Below, piece after piece: positions 28,204-39,783 of a stretch of DNA of 64,000 bases. Location: positions 278,915 through 342,914 of the forward strand of contig NZ_JAJIRQ010000001.1 of assembly GCF_025717605.1 (NCBI RefSeq), given 5' to 3'. The position numbers and the translations under genes were made by a program. Source of the DNA: Paucibacter sp. TC2R-5. Lineage in GTDB: Bacteria > Pseudomonadota > Gammaproteobacteria > Burkholderiales > Burkholderiaceae_C. Position 1 is the first letter of the stretch, and every line of letters begins with the position of its first letter. The notes beneath the pieces are model-generated. The model saw nothing but the letters and a program-made list of their open reading frames with translations. It had not been told where the DNA came from and did no database searches.

Positions 28204-29195
28204 ATACCGAAACCTGGTTGCCCTTGGTCTTCATGGGCCTGATGGGTTTGGCGCTGCTGGTGTATGTGGTGCTGGATGGTTATGACCTCGGTGTCGGGCT
28301 CTTGATGCTGGGGGCGAGTAGCGAGCACAAGGACCAGATGGTCGCCTCGATTGGCCCGTTTTGGGATGCCAACGAAACCTGGCTGGTGCTGGGCGTGGGC
28401 ATCTTGCTGGTGGCCTTCCCGAAGGCGCATGGCGTGATCCTGCAAGCGCTCTACCTGCCGGTGGCGCTGATGCTCTTGGGCCTGACGCTGCGCGGTGTGG
28501 CGTTCGACTTCCGCGTCAAGGCGCAAACCCGTTGGCAGCCGCTGTGGAACCGCGCCTTCATGGCCGGTTCGGCGCTGGCCGCGCTGTCGCAGGGCTGGAT
28601 GCTGGCGCGCTACATCACCGGCTTTGCGCAGGGCTGGGGCTATACCTTGTTTGCCCTCTTGATCGCGCTGGCGCTGGCCGCCGCCTATGCTTTGCTGGGT
28701 GCGGCCTGGTTGATCATGAAGGGTGAGGGCAGCTTGCAGGCGCTGGCGGTGCGGCGCGCCAAACTGGCTTGGCCGGCGGTGGTGCTGGGGCTGGCGCTGG
28801 TGTCCATCACCACACCGATGCTTAGCCAGACCGTCAGCGAGCGCTGGTTCCGGATGCCCGAGTTGATTGCGCTGCTGCCCATTCCTTTGTCGACGGCGCT
28901 GGCGCTGCTGGCTCTGCGCGCCTTGCTCAACTCACACCGCGTGCTGGGCAAGCTGTGCTGGTTGCCGTTTGCGCTGATGGTGGTGGTGATGTTGATGAGC
29001 TTCATCGGCCTGGCCTACAGCCTCTATCCCTTTGTAGTGGTCGAGCAGATGACGGTCTGGCAGGCGGCTGCGGCGCCCAAGTCCTTGCAGTTCATCCTGT
29101 GGGGCGTGGCGGGCACGGTGCCGGCCATTCTTATCTACACGGTGTTTGCCTACCGGGTGTTCTGGGGTAAGTCGGGGGAGCTGAAATACGCTTGA
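28200..29195 (+). CDS. cydB: Cytochrome bd-type quinol oxidase subunit II (CioB-like)
   Basis: This 331-residue subunit has about eight membrane helices. It opens with WLPLVFMGLMGLALLVYVVLDGYDLGVGLL and IGPFWDANETWLVLGVGILLVAFP, both hallmark CydB segments. It overlaps the cydA stop by 4 nt (ATGA). No CydX-like small subunit is visible downstream, as in many CioAB operons. Confidence 0.95.
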   Translation: MNTETWLPLVFMGLMGLALLVYVVLDGYDLGVGLLMLGASSEHKDQMVASIGPFWDANETWLVLGVGILLVAFPKAHGVILQALYLPVALMLLGLTLRGVAFDFRVKAQTRWQPLWNRAFMAGSALAALSQGWMLARYITGFAQGWGYTLFALLIALALAAAYALLGAAWLIMKGEGSLQALAVRRAKLAWPAVVLGLALVSITTPMLSQTVSERWFRMPELIALLPIPLSTALALLALRALLNSHRVLGKLCWLPFALMVVVMLMSFIGLAYSLYPFVVVEQMTVWQAAAAPKSLQFILWGVAGTVPAILIYTVFAYRVFWGKSGELKYA

Positions 29196-29352
29196 AACCC
29201 AGGTAGTAGTCCAGCGAAAGTCGAGGCCCACCCCCGGGCGCCGCGTTTGGAGCGCCGAAAACTGCAGTTCGTCACTCGGGGCTGGAGCAGCGACGACGAT
29301 CTCGCGATACTCCGATCACAAATTTTGCTCCACAGGGGCGGGGAGTTCGCAG

Positions 29353-29658
29353 ATGTTGTTCAGCAAAAAAGCCAGCCGACAAACGCGCCGCTTTGGTGCA
29401 TCTTCCTTGTGCCTGACCCTGGCGGCGCTGGGGGCTTGCCTGGCGCCGGCCGCCCCGGCCGAGGCCAGCGAAGTTGTCAAGCTGGCTCGCTTGGTGATCA
29501 CCGGCAAGCGCCTCAGTGCCATGCCGCAGCATCGGGCGGTGGCCGAGCAACTGCCACGTGTGGTGGTGCAAGGTCAGAGCGAAGGGCAGCAGAGCGATAA
29601 GCAAGTCGTGCTTTTGCGTGTTCCCGAAAGCAGACGGGCGCAATTCCAGCCCATCTGA
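29353..29658 (+). CDS. Small exported protein of unknown function
   Basis: This 101-residue protein has a signal peptide (cleavage around ASA/AEASE, residue 35-40) and a short mature part containing VVKLARLVITGKRLSAMP and VVVQGQ, reminiscent of small periplasmic proteins next to respiratory genes. I do not recognise a named family. It lies 157 nt after cydB and may be its last operon member or independent. A GC-rich hairpin follows the stop. Confidence 0.6.
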   Translation: MLFSKKASRQTRRFGASSLCLTLAALGACLAPAAPAEASEVVKLARLVITGKRLSAMPQHRAVAEQLPRVVVQGQSEGQQSDKQVVLLRVPESRRAQFQPI

Positions 29659-29660
29659 AG

Positions 29661-29681
29661 GGATCGGCCTGAGGCCGATCC
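29661..29681 (+). terminator. Hairpin after small exported protein gene
   Basis: A perfect 9-bp stem GGATCGGCC/GGCCGATCC with a 3-nt loop lies 3 nt after the stop and is followed by a weak T tail. It sits between convergent genes. Confidence 0.55.
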
Positions 29682-29688
29682 ATAGGCT

Positions 29689-30213
29689 TTAGCCCCAGCT
29701 CGGTGGCTTCGGGTGCAGCCTGGCCATCGCCAAGGTGTCCACATAGGCGCCGGCACGCAGCGCGTAGGCCTTCATGCGGCCCTCTTGCTCGAAGCCAAAA
29801 CTCTGATACAGCTTGATCGCACGATGGTTGTCAGCGTAGACGGTCAACTCGATCCGCAAGACCTGACCCCAGTTGTCGGCATAGTCCAGCAGCGCCGTCA
29901 TCATCGCTTTGCCCACGCCCTGACCTTGCGCCCAGGGCGCCACCGAAATGCCCAAACCCATTGCATGACGGCGCCGCAGCGCCGGGCCGACAGCGAACAA
30001 ACCGGCGCTGGCGGCCAACTTGCCCTCGGCGTTCAGGGCCACCAGACTCAGATCGACCTTGCCCGGGGTTGCGCCTTCTTGTAGACGAGCCTTCCATTGG
30101 TCTTCCGTGGGGTAGGGGTTTTGCAGCAGGCTCGCGAACACCTCAGGGTGGGTCATCAATTCGGCGAAGCCAGCGGCGTCGCTGATTTGGGCGCGGCGGA
30201 TGGTGATCTGCAT
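29689..30213 (-). CDS. GNAT family N-acetyltransferase
   Basis: This 174-residue enzyme starts MQITIRRAQISDAAGFAELMTHPEVF. It has the acetyl-CoA motif GLGISVAPWAQGQGVGKAMMTALLDYAD and late LTVYADNHRAIKLYQSFGFEQEGRMKAYALRAGAYVDTLAMARL, which resembles RimI/phosphinothricin-type N-acetyltransferases. The ATG at 30213 is chosen because upstream in-frame codons cross a terminator. Its transcript would begin just after that terminator, or arise by read-through. Confidence 0.9.
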   Translation of the reverse strand: MQITIRRAQISDAAGFAELMTHPEVFASLLQNPYPTEDQWKARLQEGATPGKVDLSLVALNAEGKLAASAGLFAVGPALRRRHAMGLGISVAPWAQGQGVGKAMMTALLDYADNWGQVLRIELTVYADNHRAIKLYQSFGFEQEGRMKAYALRAGAYVDTLAMARLHPKPPSWG

Positions 30214-30249
30214 CGGAGTTCTCCTGGGTTGGGTTGCAGCCGTTGATAA

Positions 30250-30431
30250 AACAAAAAAGCCCGCTGGATCAGCGGGCTTTGACAGGGAGGGGTGAATGCT
30301 CTGACTTCTTGAGCCTAGGTCTGCCGCTGTTGACCAAGCTCGGGTTCTTGACGGGCCATAAATAGACCGTCCAGCGCAACGCACATCAGCATGCTGATGT
30401 TTGCGGTTAGAGTTTGGTGGGCGGCTTGCAT
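30250..30431 (-). ncRNA. Candidate small RNA or leaderless short-ORF transcript
   Basis: A promoter-like pair (TTGACC, 18-bp spacer, CATACT) and a strong terminator bracket ~180 nt on the minus strand. Internal structure is dense: an 18-bp palindrome (ACATCAGCATGCTGATGT), a GACGG/CCGTC hairpin and a GAGC..GGTC / GACC..GCTC hairpin. The predicted transcription start coincides with an ATG at 30431 that opens a 38-codon frame (30315-30431, MQAAHQTL...). It may be an sRNA, a leaderless peptide mRNA, or an attenuator ahead of the GNAT gene. No known RNA family was recognised. Confidence 0.42.
30256..30280 (-). terminator. Rho-independent terminator upstream of GNAT gene
   Basis: A perfect 11-bp stem (AAAGCCCGCTG with CAGCGGGCTTT) and 3-nt loop is followed on the minus strand by a T-rich run. 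It ends a transcript coming from about 30430, before the GNAT gene begins. Confidence 0.85.
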
Positions 30432-30437
30432 TGGGCC

Positions 30438-30467
30438 AGTATGCGGGGGCCGGCAAGGCTCGGTCAA
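30438..30467 (-). promoter_or_regulatory. Sigma-70-like promoter of the candidate small transcript
   Basis: On the minus strand TTGACC (30467-30462, 5 of 6 consensus) and CATACT (30443-30438, 4 of 6) are separated by 18 bp. The expected start is at about 30431. Confidence 0.45.
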
Positions 30468-30510
30468 GCACTATTGAAATTTGCGGCGTGCCAACGACAA
30501 TCGCCCCATC

Positions 30511-31023
30511 ATGCCAAGACTTAGCCCTATCCCTGCAACCTCCAGCCTAGCGCCCCAACCCGATGAGGCGGCGCAGAGCGCAAGCACCCAAAGCCAGCCC
30601 AGAAAACGCGAATTGCAGCCGGCCGAGCGCTTTGCGCTGCGGGTGGGCGCAAGCACTATCGACGGACTGGGTGTGTTCGCCGAAGAGGCAATCCCCGTGC
30701 GGCGCAAGATCGGTGAATTGCGCGGCGAATCGATCTCGGTGCGCGAAGCACGGCGCCGGGCCAAGGGCAGGGCGCGTATCCACATCGTTGAAGTGTCGGA
30801 AACCCGCGCGGTCGATGCGACCGACTCGGTCACCGCGCTGCGCAATATCAACCATTGCTGCGCGCCCAATGCGGTCTTACGCATCAGCCAAGGGCGGGTC
30901 GAGTTCTATGCGCTGCGAGACATCGCGCCTGGTGAAGAGCTGACCTGCCATTACGGCGAAAGCCACCATGAAGGGCGGCTCAGCTGCCGCTGCGGTGCAG
31001 CGAACTGCAGCGGCAAACTCTAA
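30511..31023 (+). CDS. SET-domain protein with post-SET zinc motif
   Basis: This 170-residue protein has a SET methyltransferase-like domain: GASTIDGLGVFAEEAIPVRRKIGE (N-SET), NHCCAPNA at 114-121 (NHSxxPN-type cofactor site, with Cys replacing Ser) and GEELTCHYG at 141-149 (GEELTxDY-type, His in place of Asp). A post-SET CRCGAANC follows at 159-166. The ATG at 30511 is preferred; an in-frame TTG at 30481 would add 10 residues. Bacterial SET proteins methylate lysines of unknown targets; the substrate here is not inferable. Confidence 0.88.
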   Translation: MPRLSPIPATSSLAPQPDEAAQSASTQSQPRKRELQPAERFALRVGASTIDGLGVFAEEAIPVRRKIGELRGESISVREARRRAKGRARIHIVEVSETRAVDATDSVTALRNINHCCAPNAVLRISQGRVEFYALRDIAPGEELTCHYGESHHEGRLSCRCGAANCSGKL

Positions 31024-31038
31024 TCGCCTTGGCGTGAA

Positions 31039-31752
31039 TCAGGACGCCAGGTTCGGCGCTTGTTGCGCCAGCTTTTGCTGCAGCCAGAAGGTGCGCAGAT
31101 CCTGCACCGAGAACAGCGCGTCGTCCAGCAGCACGTCTTCGTCGACTTCTTCGTCTTCGTCGTACTGCTCATCGATATAGGCTTCGAGCTGATCGCCCGG
31201 CGGCATCGCCACCGCGGCCACACCCATCAACATCGCGTCCAGCATCTGGCCGTCGTCGCTGTCTTCGTCGAAGATGTACCAGTCGGCTTCGTTGTCCTCA
31301 ACCGCCTGCATAAAGCCCTCGACCCACATCAGACCGTTCGGTGGCAATTGCTCAATTTGCTCGGCCGTCAGCACGCCTTGGCTCAAGAGGCCGGCCTTGG
31401 TGGCTTCGTCAAACTCGGTGATCAGCGGCTCGATCAGCAGCGCTTCCGGGTCGGCGCCGAGTGCGACCGGCTCCAGGCTCAGGGTGATCTCGTTCCAGCG
31501 CTCATGCAGCACGGTCATGAATTCTTCGGTGACGTCTTGCTCGTCGAGCTCATCGGCCCAGTCGTCGCCAAACAAGGCGTCCATCGCCTCCAGCGGGCCG
31601 GCATCGGTCGGGCCGACGATCAAGGCGGTCAGGTAGCCGTCCAGCGTATCGATTGGCACCGCGTCCTCGTCTTCGGGCGTGTTGGCGGCCAGCATTTGCA
31701 AGAGTGCAGCCAGGCGTTCGGCGTTGGCGTGGTCAATCGTGGTGTCGCTCAT
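31039..31752 (-). CDS. UPF0149 (YecA/YgfB) family protein
   Basis: This 237-residue acidic protein matches the YecA/YgfB fold (about residues 10-200: PIDTLDGYLTALIVGP, then QLPPNGLMWVEGFMQAVEDN). The very acidic QYDEDEEVDEDVLLDD segment follows. The C-terminal SEC-C zinc motif of longer YecA proteins is absent. Molecular function is not established. It lies downstream of alaS but beyond its terminator. Confidence 0.9.
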   Translation of the reverse strand: MSDTTIDHANAERLAALLQMLAANTPEDEDAVPIDTLDGYLTALIVGPTDAGPLEAMDALFGDDWADELDEQDVTEEFMTVLHERWNEITLSLEPVALGADPEALLIEPLITEFDEATKAGLLSQGVLTAEQIEQLPPNGLMWVEGFMQAVEDNEADWYIFDEDSDDGQMLDAMLMGVAAVAMPPGDQLEAYIDEQYDEDEEVDEDVLLDDALFSVQDLRTFWLQQKLAQQAPNLAS

Positions 31753-31791
31753 GGCGGACTCCTGAAGAAGGGGAAAGGGAACAAGAAGAAA

Positions 31792-31823
31792 AAGGGCCCT
31801 TGGGGTTGTTCCCGAGGGCCCTT
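31792..31823 (-). terminator. alaS terminator
   Basis: Stem AAGGGCCCT / AGGGCCCTT extended by GGG/CCC, followed on the minus strand by a TTTTCTTCTTGTT tail, about 20 nt after the alaS stop. Confidence 0.82.
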
Positions 31824-31844
31824 GTCAGATGCATGGTACTTAAA

Positions 31845-34475
<2,631 letters not shown>

Positions 34476-34636
34476 TCCCGGGGGGCTTTCTGCTGTAACC
34501 GCGCTTGTTGGCGCAGTAAATGCTTGATTTTTGGAGCTTTTGATTATAAGGGCGGGGGTCGCCCTTGCCGCGAAGAGGCGGCGGCAAAGAGCGGTTAGAG
34601 TGCGAACTCAAGACCTTCGATTTAGGAGATAGACAG

Positions 34637-36127
34637 ATGACAAACAACAACAGCTCCCCGTTGGCCGCCCTGGATGACGCCAGCCTTTTGCGTACGCAGG
34701 CGCTGATCAATGGCGAATGGGTGGCCGGCAGCGCTCAGTTCGGCGTCACCGACCCGGCCACCGGTGCCTTGCTGGCCGAGGTGGCCAATCTCGGTGCGGC
34801 CGAGGCCGAAGCTGCGATTGCCGCCGCCAACAATGCGCTAGGCCCCTGGCGTGCCAAAACCGCCAAGGAGCGCGGCGCCATCCTGATGCGCTGGCAGCAA
34901 TTGCTGATCAAGCATGCCGATGACTTGGCCCGCATCATGACGGCCGAGCAGGGCAAGCCGCTGGCCGAAGCGCGCGGCGAGGTGGTCTACGGCGCCAGCT
35001 TCATCGAATGGTTTGCCGAGGAAGGCAAGCGCATCTACGGGGAAACCATCCCGACCACTGACAACAACAAACGCTACCTCGTCATCAAGCAGGCCATGGG
35101 CGTCTGCGCGGCGATCACTCCCTGGAACTTCCCCGTCGCAATGATCACGCGCAAGGTGGCTCCGGCCTTGGCCGCAGGATGCACGGTGGTGATCAAGCCG
35201 GCCGAGGCGACGCCGCTGTCGGCGCTGGCCGTGGCCGAGTTGGCGCAGCGCGCCGGCATGCCGGCCGGGGTATTGAATGTGCTGACGGCCGATGCCGACA
35301 ACTCGGTGGCCATCGGCCATGTGCTGTGCGACAGCGATGTGGTGCGGCATTTGTCCTTCACCGGATCGACCGAGGTCGGCCGCATTCTGGCCCGCCAATG
35401 TGCGCAGACGGTCAAGAAGCTGTCTCTGGAGTTGGGCGGCAATGCGCCCTTCATCGTGTTCGATGATGCCGACCTGGACAGTGCGGTCGAGGGTGCCATC
35501 GCCAGCAAATACCGCAATGCCGGCCAGACCTGTGTCTGCGCCAATCGCTTCTACGTGCAGGCTGGCGTGTATGACGCTTTCATCGAAAAACTGGCCGCCA
35601 AGGTGGGCGGCTTGAAGCTGGGCAATGGCTTCGAGGCCGGCGTCAATGTCGGTCCTTTGATCGATGAGGCGGCAATGGCCAAGGTTGAGTCCCATGTGGC
35701 CGACGCGCTGGCGCTGGGTGCTCGCTTGGTGGCGGGTGGGCAGCGCTCGGTCACTCAGGGTGCGCAATTCTTTGAGCCGACCCTGCTCGCCGACGTCACG
35801 CCTTTGATGCTGTGCTCGCGCGAGGAAACCTTCGGCCCGGTGGCGCCGGTGTTCAAGTTCACGACCGAGGCAGAAGTGGTGGCCTTGGCCAACAACACCG
35901 AGTTCGGTCTGGCCAGTTACTTCTATAGCCGCGACATTGGCCGGGTGTTCCGCGTCGGCGAGGCGCTGGAATACGGCATGGTGGGCATCAACACAGGCCT
36001 GATTGCCACGGCGGAAGTGCCATTTGGCGGTGTCAAGCAAAGCGGCTTGGGCCGCGAGGGCGCGCATCAAGGCGTCGACGATTATGTGGAGATCAAGTAC
36101 CTCTGCCTGGGCGATATCAACAAGTAA
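34637..36127 (+). CDS. gabD: NAD(P)-dependent succinate-semialdehyde dehydrogenase
   Basis: This 496-residue aldehyde dehydrogenase oxidises succinate semialdehyde to succinate (GABA/4-hydroxybutyrate catabolism). The catalytic Glu265 is in LSLELGGNAP and Cys299 in NAGQTCVCANRF; ITPWNFPVAMITRK and FTGSTEVG form the cofactor site. The late MVGINTGLIATAEVPFGGVKQSGLGREG segment is characteristic of GabD. The ATG at 34637 follows a TAGGAGA ribosome site. No gabT adjoins. Confidence 0.93.
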   Translation: MTNNNSSPLAALDDASLLRTQALINGEWVAGSAQFGVTDPATGALLAEVANLGAAEAEAAIAAANNALGPWRAKTAKERGAILMRWQQLLIKHADDLARIMTAEQGKPLAEARGEVVYGASFIEWFAEEGKRIYGETIPTTDNNKRYLVIKQAMGVCAAITPWNFPVAMITRKVAPALAAGCTVVIKPAEATPLSALAVAELAQRAGMPAGVLNVLTADADNSVAIGHVLCDSDVVRHLSFTGSTEVGRILARQCAQTVKKLSLELGGNAPFIVFDDADLDSAVEGAIASKYRNAGQTCVCANRFYVQAGVYDAFIEKLAAKVGGLKLGNGFEAGVNVGPLIDEAAMAKVESHVADALALGARLVAGGQRSVTQGAQFFEPTLLADVTPLMLCSREETFGPVAPVFKFTTEAEVVALANNTEFGLASYFYSRDIGRVFRVGEALEYGMVGINTGLIATAEVPFGGVKQSGLGREGAHQGVDDYVEIKYLCLGDINK

Positions 36128-36150
36128 TGCTTGATTGATCGTTGAACGAA

Positions 36151-36176
36151 AAAGAGGTCCCGCGAGGGGCCTCTTT
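36151..36176. terminator. Bidirectional terminator between gabD and TonB-dependent receptor
   Basis: Stem AAAGAGGtCCC / GGGgCCTCTTT with a GCGA loop. T tails exist on both sides (five T on the minus strand), so it can end both convergent genes. Confidence 0.8.
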
Positions 36177-36256
36177 CATGTGCGCTAGCCACCTGGATGG
36201 TGGCTTACTTGCTGCGTTAGCCCAGTCGCTTGTATCGCGCCTGGGCCTTCGGTAGC

Positions 36257-36280
36257 CACGAGTACCTTCCGGTACTCGTG
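36257..36280 (-). repeat. Perfect hairpin just after the receptor stop
   Basis: Ten-bp perfect stem CACGAGTACC/GGTACTCGTG with TTCC loop, 8 nt beyond the TonB-receptor stop. No U-run follows, so it may stabilise the mRNA 3' end rather than terminate. Confidence 0.5.
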
Positions 36281-36287
36281 TGCGACC

Positions 36288-39200
36288 TCAGAACTCGTAG
36301 CGCAGCGTGACTTGAACCGCCCACTGCGACTCGCCCTTGGTCTGGCGAGTTTCGTAGTCGTCGACGTTGAGAACGCTGTAGACATACTTGCCGTTTTCCA
36401 TACCGGCGAAGTTCACGAAACCGCGACGATTGCCGCCTGCTCCGCCACCGGCAGTGAAGGGGATCTCGTCGATATGGCCCCACTTCTTGTTCAGCATATT
36501 GCCGAAGTTGAGCATGTCGACGGTGAACACACCCTTCTGGTTGCCGAAGAAACCAGGCACTTCCTGGCTCAGGCGCAAGTCAAAGGTATTGGCGAACTTG
36601 GACTTGGCGGTGTTGCGGCCGATCACGCCGCCCTTGGCCGAGCTGAGGTCCGAATTGCTGTCCACAACTTCCCAGAACTTGGCTTCGGCAGCAGCGCCGG
36701 ACGCGGCCACGGTTTGGCCAGGCAGGCGGAACAGCACCTCACCCGAACCCGGGGCCTTGGGGATGTACATCAGATCATTGCCGCTGTAGCCGTCGCCGTT
36801 CATATCGTTCTTGAAGGTCCAGCTGTAGGGCTTGCCGGCACGGCCTTCGTAGAAAACGCCGAAGGTCGTGCGGTACTTGCCAACCAGGGCCTGCGACCAG
36901 TTCAAGGAGCCGTTGAAACGGTCTTTGATCAGGGACGAAGAGGTCGAGTTGACTTCTTCGTTCGGATTGAAGACCGCACGGTTGGAGTAGTTTGAGCCCG
37001 AGGTCGAGGAGGTCAGCGGGCTGACTTCCTTGGCGTTGGTGCGGGTGTAGGCAGCCTGCCAGCCCCAGCCCAGATTCTGCTGCGACAAGCTCAAGGTCAG
37101 GGCGTCGCCGCCGCCTTGCGATGTGCGTTCGGCCAGCAAGACATTGCCCCACTTGGTGTCACGCAAAGCCTTGGCGTTAGCGCCGCAACCGGTCGTCACG
37201 GTGGAACCTCCGGCCGTCCAGCAGCCGGTGCTCAAGCCCTTGGCGTCGTAATACAGCTCGCGGCCATCGACACCCTTGACGGCACTTGGCGCACCCAGAT
37301 TCAGATGCTTGTAGAAAATGGCATCTTGCGTCTTGGTGTGCAGCCACTCGGCGCCAGCCACCAGGCCAGCCCAAGGCAGTTCGGTGTCCAGGGCCAGGTT
37401 CATCTTCCAGACCGAAGGCTGCTTCAACTCGCTGGAGATGAAGTCGATATTGGCCGCCGGTGGCACACCGTTGATCTCTTGCTGCTTGGCCGGGTCGGCA
37501 TTGAACTTGACCGTGTTGCAAGGCACGGTGGTCGCGCCGCAGCTGAAGCTGGCCGTCGCCATGCCGGTGTTCGAGAAGGGGTTGGACAGCCAGACATTGG
37601 CCGCCGCACCCTGGAACAAGCCGAAGCCGCCGCGCAGTTGTGCCTTCTTCTTCTCTAGGCCGGCAAAGGCGTAGTTGAAGCCCACACGGGGCTGGAACAG
37701 GGTTTGCCCGTCGATGGTCTGGCGGTTGTCATAGCCAAACTTGGTCAACGCGGCCTGATTGAACAGCGGGCTGTCGCCAGTCTTGGCCATGTCCAAGCGC
37801 ACGCCGCCGGTGACGGTCAGCTGATCGGTGACCGTCCAGGTGTCCTGTGCGAACAGACCGATGTTTTGCAGCGTCCAGTTGGCTGCGCCGCTGTCGATCG
37901 TGTTGCCGTTCAAAGGCAGCTGCACGCTGTAGGACGAGGGCACACCGGCACTCCACAAAGCAGCCGGATCGGTGCCTCGGAAGCTGTAAGTACCCTTGGT
38001 GTTTTGCAAGAAGGCGTTAAAAGTGTCGTTGGACGAGTAGTCGCCGCCGAACTTCATTTCATGGTCGCCCTTGACCCAGTTGCCGGCCAGATAGGCGTCC
38101 AGCGTCTTGGTGTGCAACTCGTTGAAATGGCGGCTGTTCTCGGTACCGAAGAACAGCGTGCGATCGTTTTGGTAGATGCCGCCGGCCTTTGGATCGCCCG
38201 GGTAGACCAGTGCGATCTGCGGAAGATTCGCGTTATTGGTCGGCGTGCTGTCGTACTTGCGGTTGGACAGTTTGAACTCGGTCGAGAAGTCCGGCGTCCA
38301 GTCGGCGAACCATTGGCCGACGACGGTCTCGATCTCCTTCTTCTGGCTCCACCAGTAGCTGCTCATCGACAGCGCCGTCGAGCCGAAGCCGGCAAAAGTC
38401 GGCTCGGCTTGCTCGGTCTTGGCGTAACGCAGGCTGGCGCGGTGCTGGGCGTTGATATTCCAGTCCAGCTTCAGCAAATAGTCCTTGACCGCCAGCTCGG
38501 TGCCGGCCGGGATGTCGGAGCTGCCGATATCGATGCCGTAGGTGTCCTTGGCCACCTTTTGAGCCGCTGCGATCTGTGCGGGCGTGATGCCCACATTGGT
38601 CATGGCACTGCCTACCGGGCCATAGGCCGGCGCGGCGCGGGTGCTCTTCAGCTCTTCATAGCTGCCGAAGAAGAACAGCGTGTCCTTGATGATGGGGCCA
38701 CCGAGCGTGAAGCCCTTGGTGTCTTCCTTGAAGGTTGGCGGGTCAAAGAAGGTGTCCTTGACGCGGTCATAGCGCTTGCCGGCCATATTGTCATCACGGT
38801 AGACGTAATAGACGCTGCCCTTGAACTCGTTGGTGCCGGACTTGGTGACCGCATTGATGTTGGCGCCGGTGTAACCCTGCTGCGTGACATCGTAGTTAGA
38901 GATGTTGACCTGCACCGCCTGGATCGCATCGATCGAGATCGGCTGCTTGGCCGTCGGCATATTGTTGGCTTCCAAACCGAAGGTGTCGTTGGTGCGCACG
39001 CCGTCGATGGTCAGCGAGTTGAAGCGGGTGTTCTGGCCCAGGGCCGAGATTTCACCGCGCTCTTTGTCCGTCTGTGCCACGCGTGGGTCGGAGCGGGCAT
39101 AGTCCTGCAGATTGCGCGCGATCGAAGCTTGAGCCTCCAGTTCTTTGCGGCCGATGCTGGTGCCGGCACCCATGGAGGCCGAGTTGAAGCGGCTGGAAGC

Positions 39201-39593
39201 GGCTGTGCCGGCGACCACCACGGTGCTCAGCTGCTGGGCGCCCAGCGTCAGGTCAATGGCTTGGTTTTCGGCCAGTTGCAGATAGATCGCTTCGCGGACG
39301 ACCTTGTCATCGCCTTTGATCACGGTGATGGTGTAGGGGCCACCCACGCGCAGGCCGCGGACCGAGTAGCGGCCATCGGCATCGGTGACTAAATTGTTGA
39401 CCGAGCCGGACTCTTGGTGCGCGATGACAACGTTTGCGCCGGCGACCGGTTTACCTTCTGCTGTCGTAACGCGGCCGCTGACGGCTGAGCTGGTGTTTTG
39501 CGCCATGGCTGGCGCTGTTGCCACGATGGCAATCGTGGATATGGCGACGCAGACCGCCGTCCGGGAAAACTCTGACCAAGCCCTGTTGCTCAT
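36288..39593 (-). CDS. TonB-dependent receptor, Oar-like, with carboxypeptidase-regulatory domain
   Basis: This 1101-residue outer-membrane protein has a signal peptide (to about residue 32, APAMAQ) and a carboxypeptidase-regulatory-like beta domain (residues 35-115: SGRVTTAEGKPVAGANVVI). A plug domain (about 130-260, TIDGVRTNDTFGLEANN and INAVTKSGTNEFKGSVYYVYRDD) and a large barrel ending VTLRYEF complete it. Oar-type receptors in Gram-negative heterotrophs take up carbohydrate or peptide ligands. Two LacI-type operator sequences upstream suggest sugar-responsive control. Confidence 0.94.
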   Translation of the reverse strand: MSNRAWSEFSRTAVCVAISTIAIVATAPAMAQNTSSAVSGRVTTAEGKPVAGANVVIAHQESGSVNNLVTDADGRYSVRGLRVGGPYTITVIKGDDKVVREAIYLQLAENQAIDLTLGAQQLSTVVVAGTAASSRFNSASMGAGTSIGRKELEAQASIARNLQDYARSDPRVAQTDKERGEISALGQNTRFNSLTIDGVRTNDTFGLEANNMPTAKQPISIDAIQAVQVNISNYDVTQQGYTGANINAVTKSGTNEFKGSVYYVYRDDNMAGKRYDRVKDTFFDPPTFKEDTKGFTLGGPIIKDTLFFFGSYEELKSTRAAPAYGPVGSAMTNVGITPAQIAAAQKVAKDTYGIDIGSSDIPAGTELAVKDYLLKLDWNINAQHRASLRYAKTEQAEPTFAGFGSTALSMSSYWWSQKKEIETVVGQWFADWTPDFSTEFKLSNRKYDSTPTNNANLPQIALVYPGDPKAGGIYQNDRTLFFGTENSRHFNELHTKTLDAYLAGNWVKGDHEMKFGGDYSSNDTFNAFLQNTKGTYSFRGTDPAALWSAGVPSSYSVQLPLNGNTIDSGAANWTLQNIGLFAQDTWTVTDQLTVTGGVRLDMAKTGDSPLFNQAALTKFGYDNRQTIDGQTLFQPRVGFNYAFAGLEKKKAQLRGGFGLFQGAAANVWLSNPFSNTGMATASFSCGATTVPCNTVKFNADPAKQQEINGVPPAANIDFISSELKQPSVWKMNLALDTELPWAGLVAGAEWLHTKTQDAIFYKHLNLGAPSAVKGVDGRELYYDAKGLSTGCWTAGGSTVTTGCGANAKALRDTKWGNVLLAERTSQGGGDALTLSLSQQNLGWGWQAAYTRTNAKEVSPLTSSTSGSNYSNRAVFNPNEEVNSTSSSLIKDRFNGSLNWSQALVGKYRTTFGVFYEGRAGKPYSWTFKNDMNGDGYSGNDLMYIPKAPGSGEVLFRLPGQTVAASGAAAEAKFWEVVDSNSDLSSAKGGVIGRNTAKSKFANTFDLRLSQEVPGFFGNQKGVFTVDMLNFGNMLNKKWGHIDEIPFTAGGGAGGNRRGFVNFAGMENGKYVYSVLNVDDYETRQTKGESQWAVQVTLRYEF

Positions 39594-39660
39594 CGAAAAC
39601 TCCTAAAAAAACCGCAAATACGCGAAAAAATCCATTGATAAAACTGTACACCGGAGCAGT

Positions 39661-39674
39661 GCGCAAACGTTTAC
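39661..39674 (-). promoter_or_regulatory. LacI-type operator, copy 1
   Basis: GCGCAAACGTTTAC, with AAACGTTT core typical of LacI/GalR-family operators, about 68 bp upstream of the receptor start. An exact reverse complement occurs at 39784-39797. Confidence 0.65.
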
Positions 39675-39783
39675 TTGCTTTTCAAATGCGCGCTCCCGCC
39701 ACATTGAAGAAAGCCCGCCTTGCCAAAACCCGGGTCTTGTGCCTGCCAGATCAGATGCTGCTAAAACGCAGGCAGCGGAAGTA

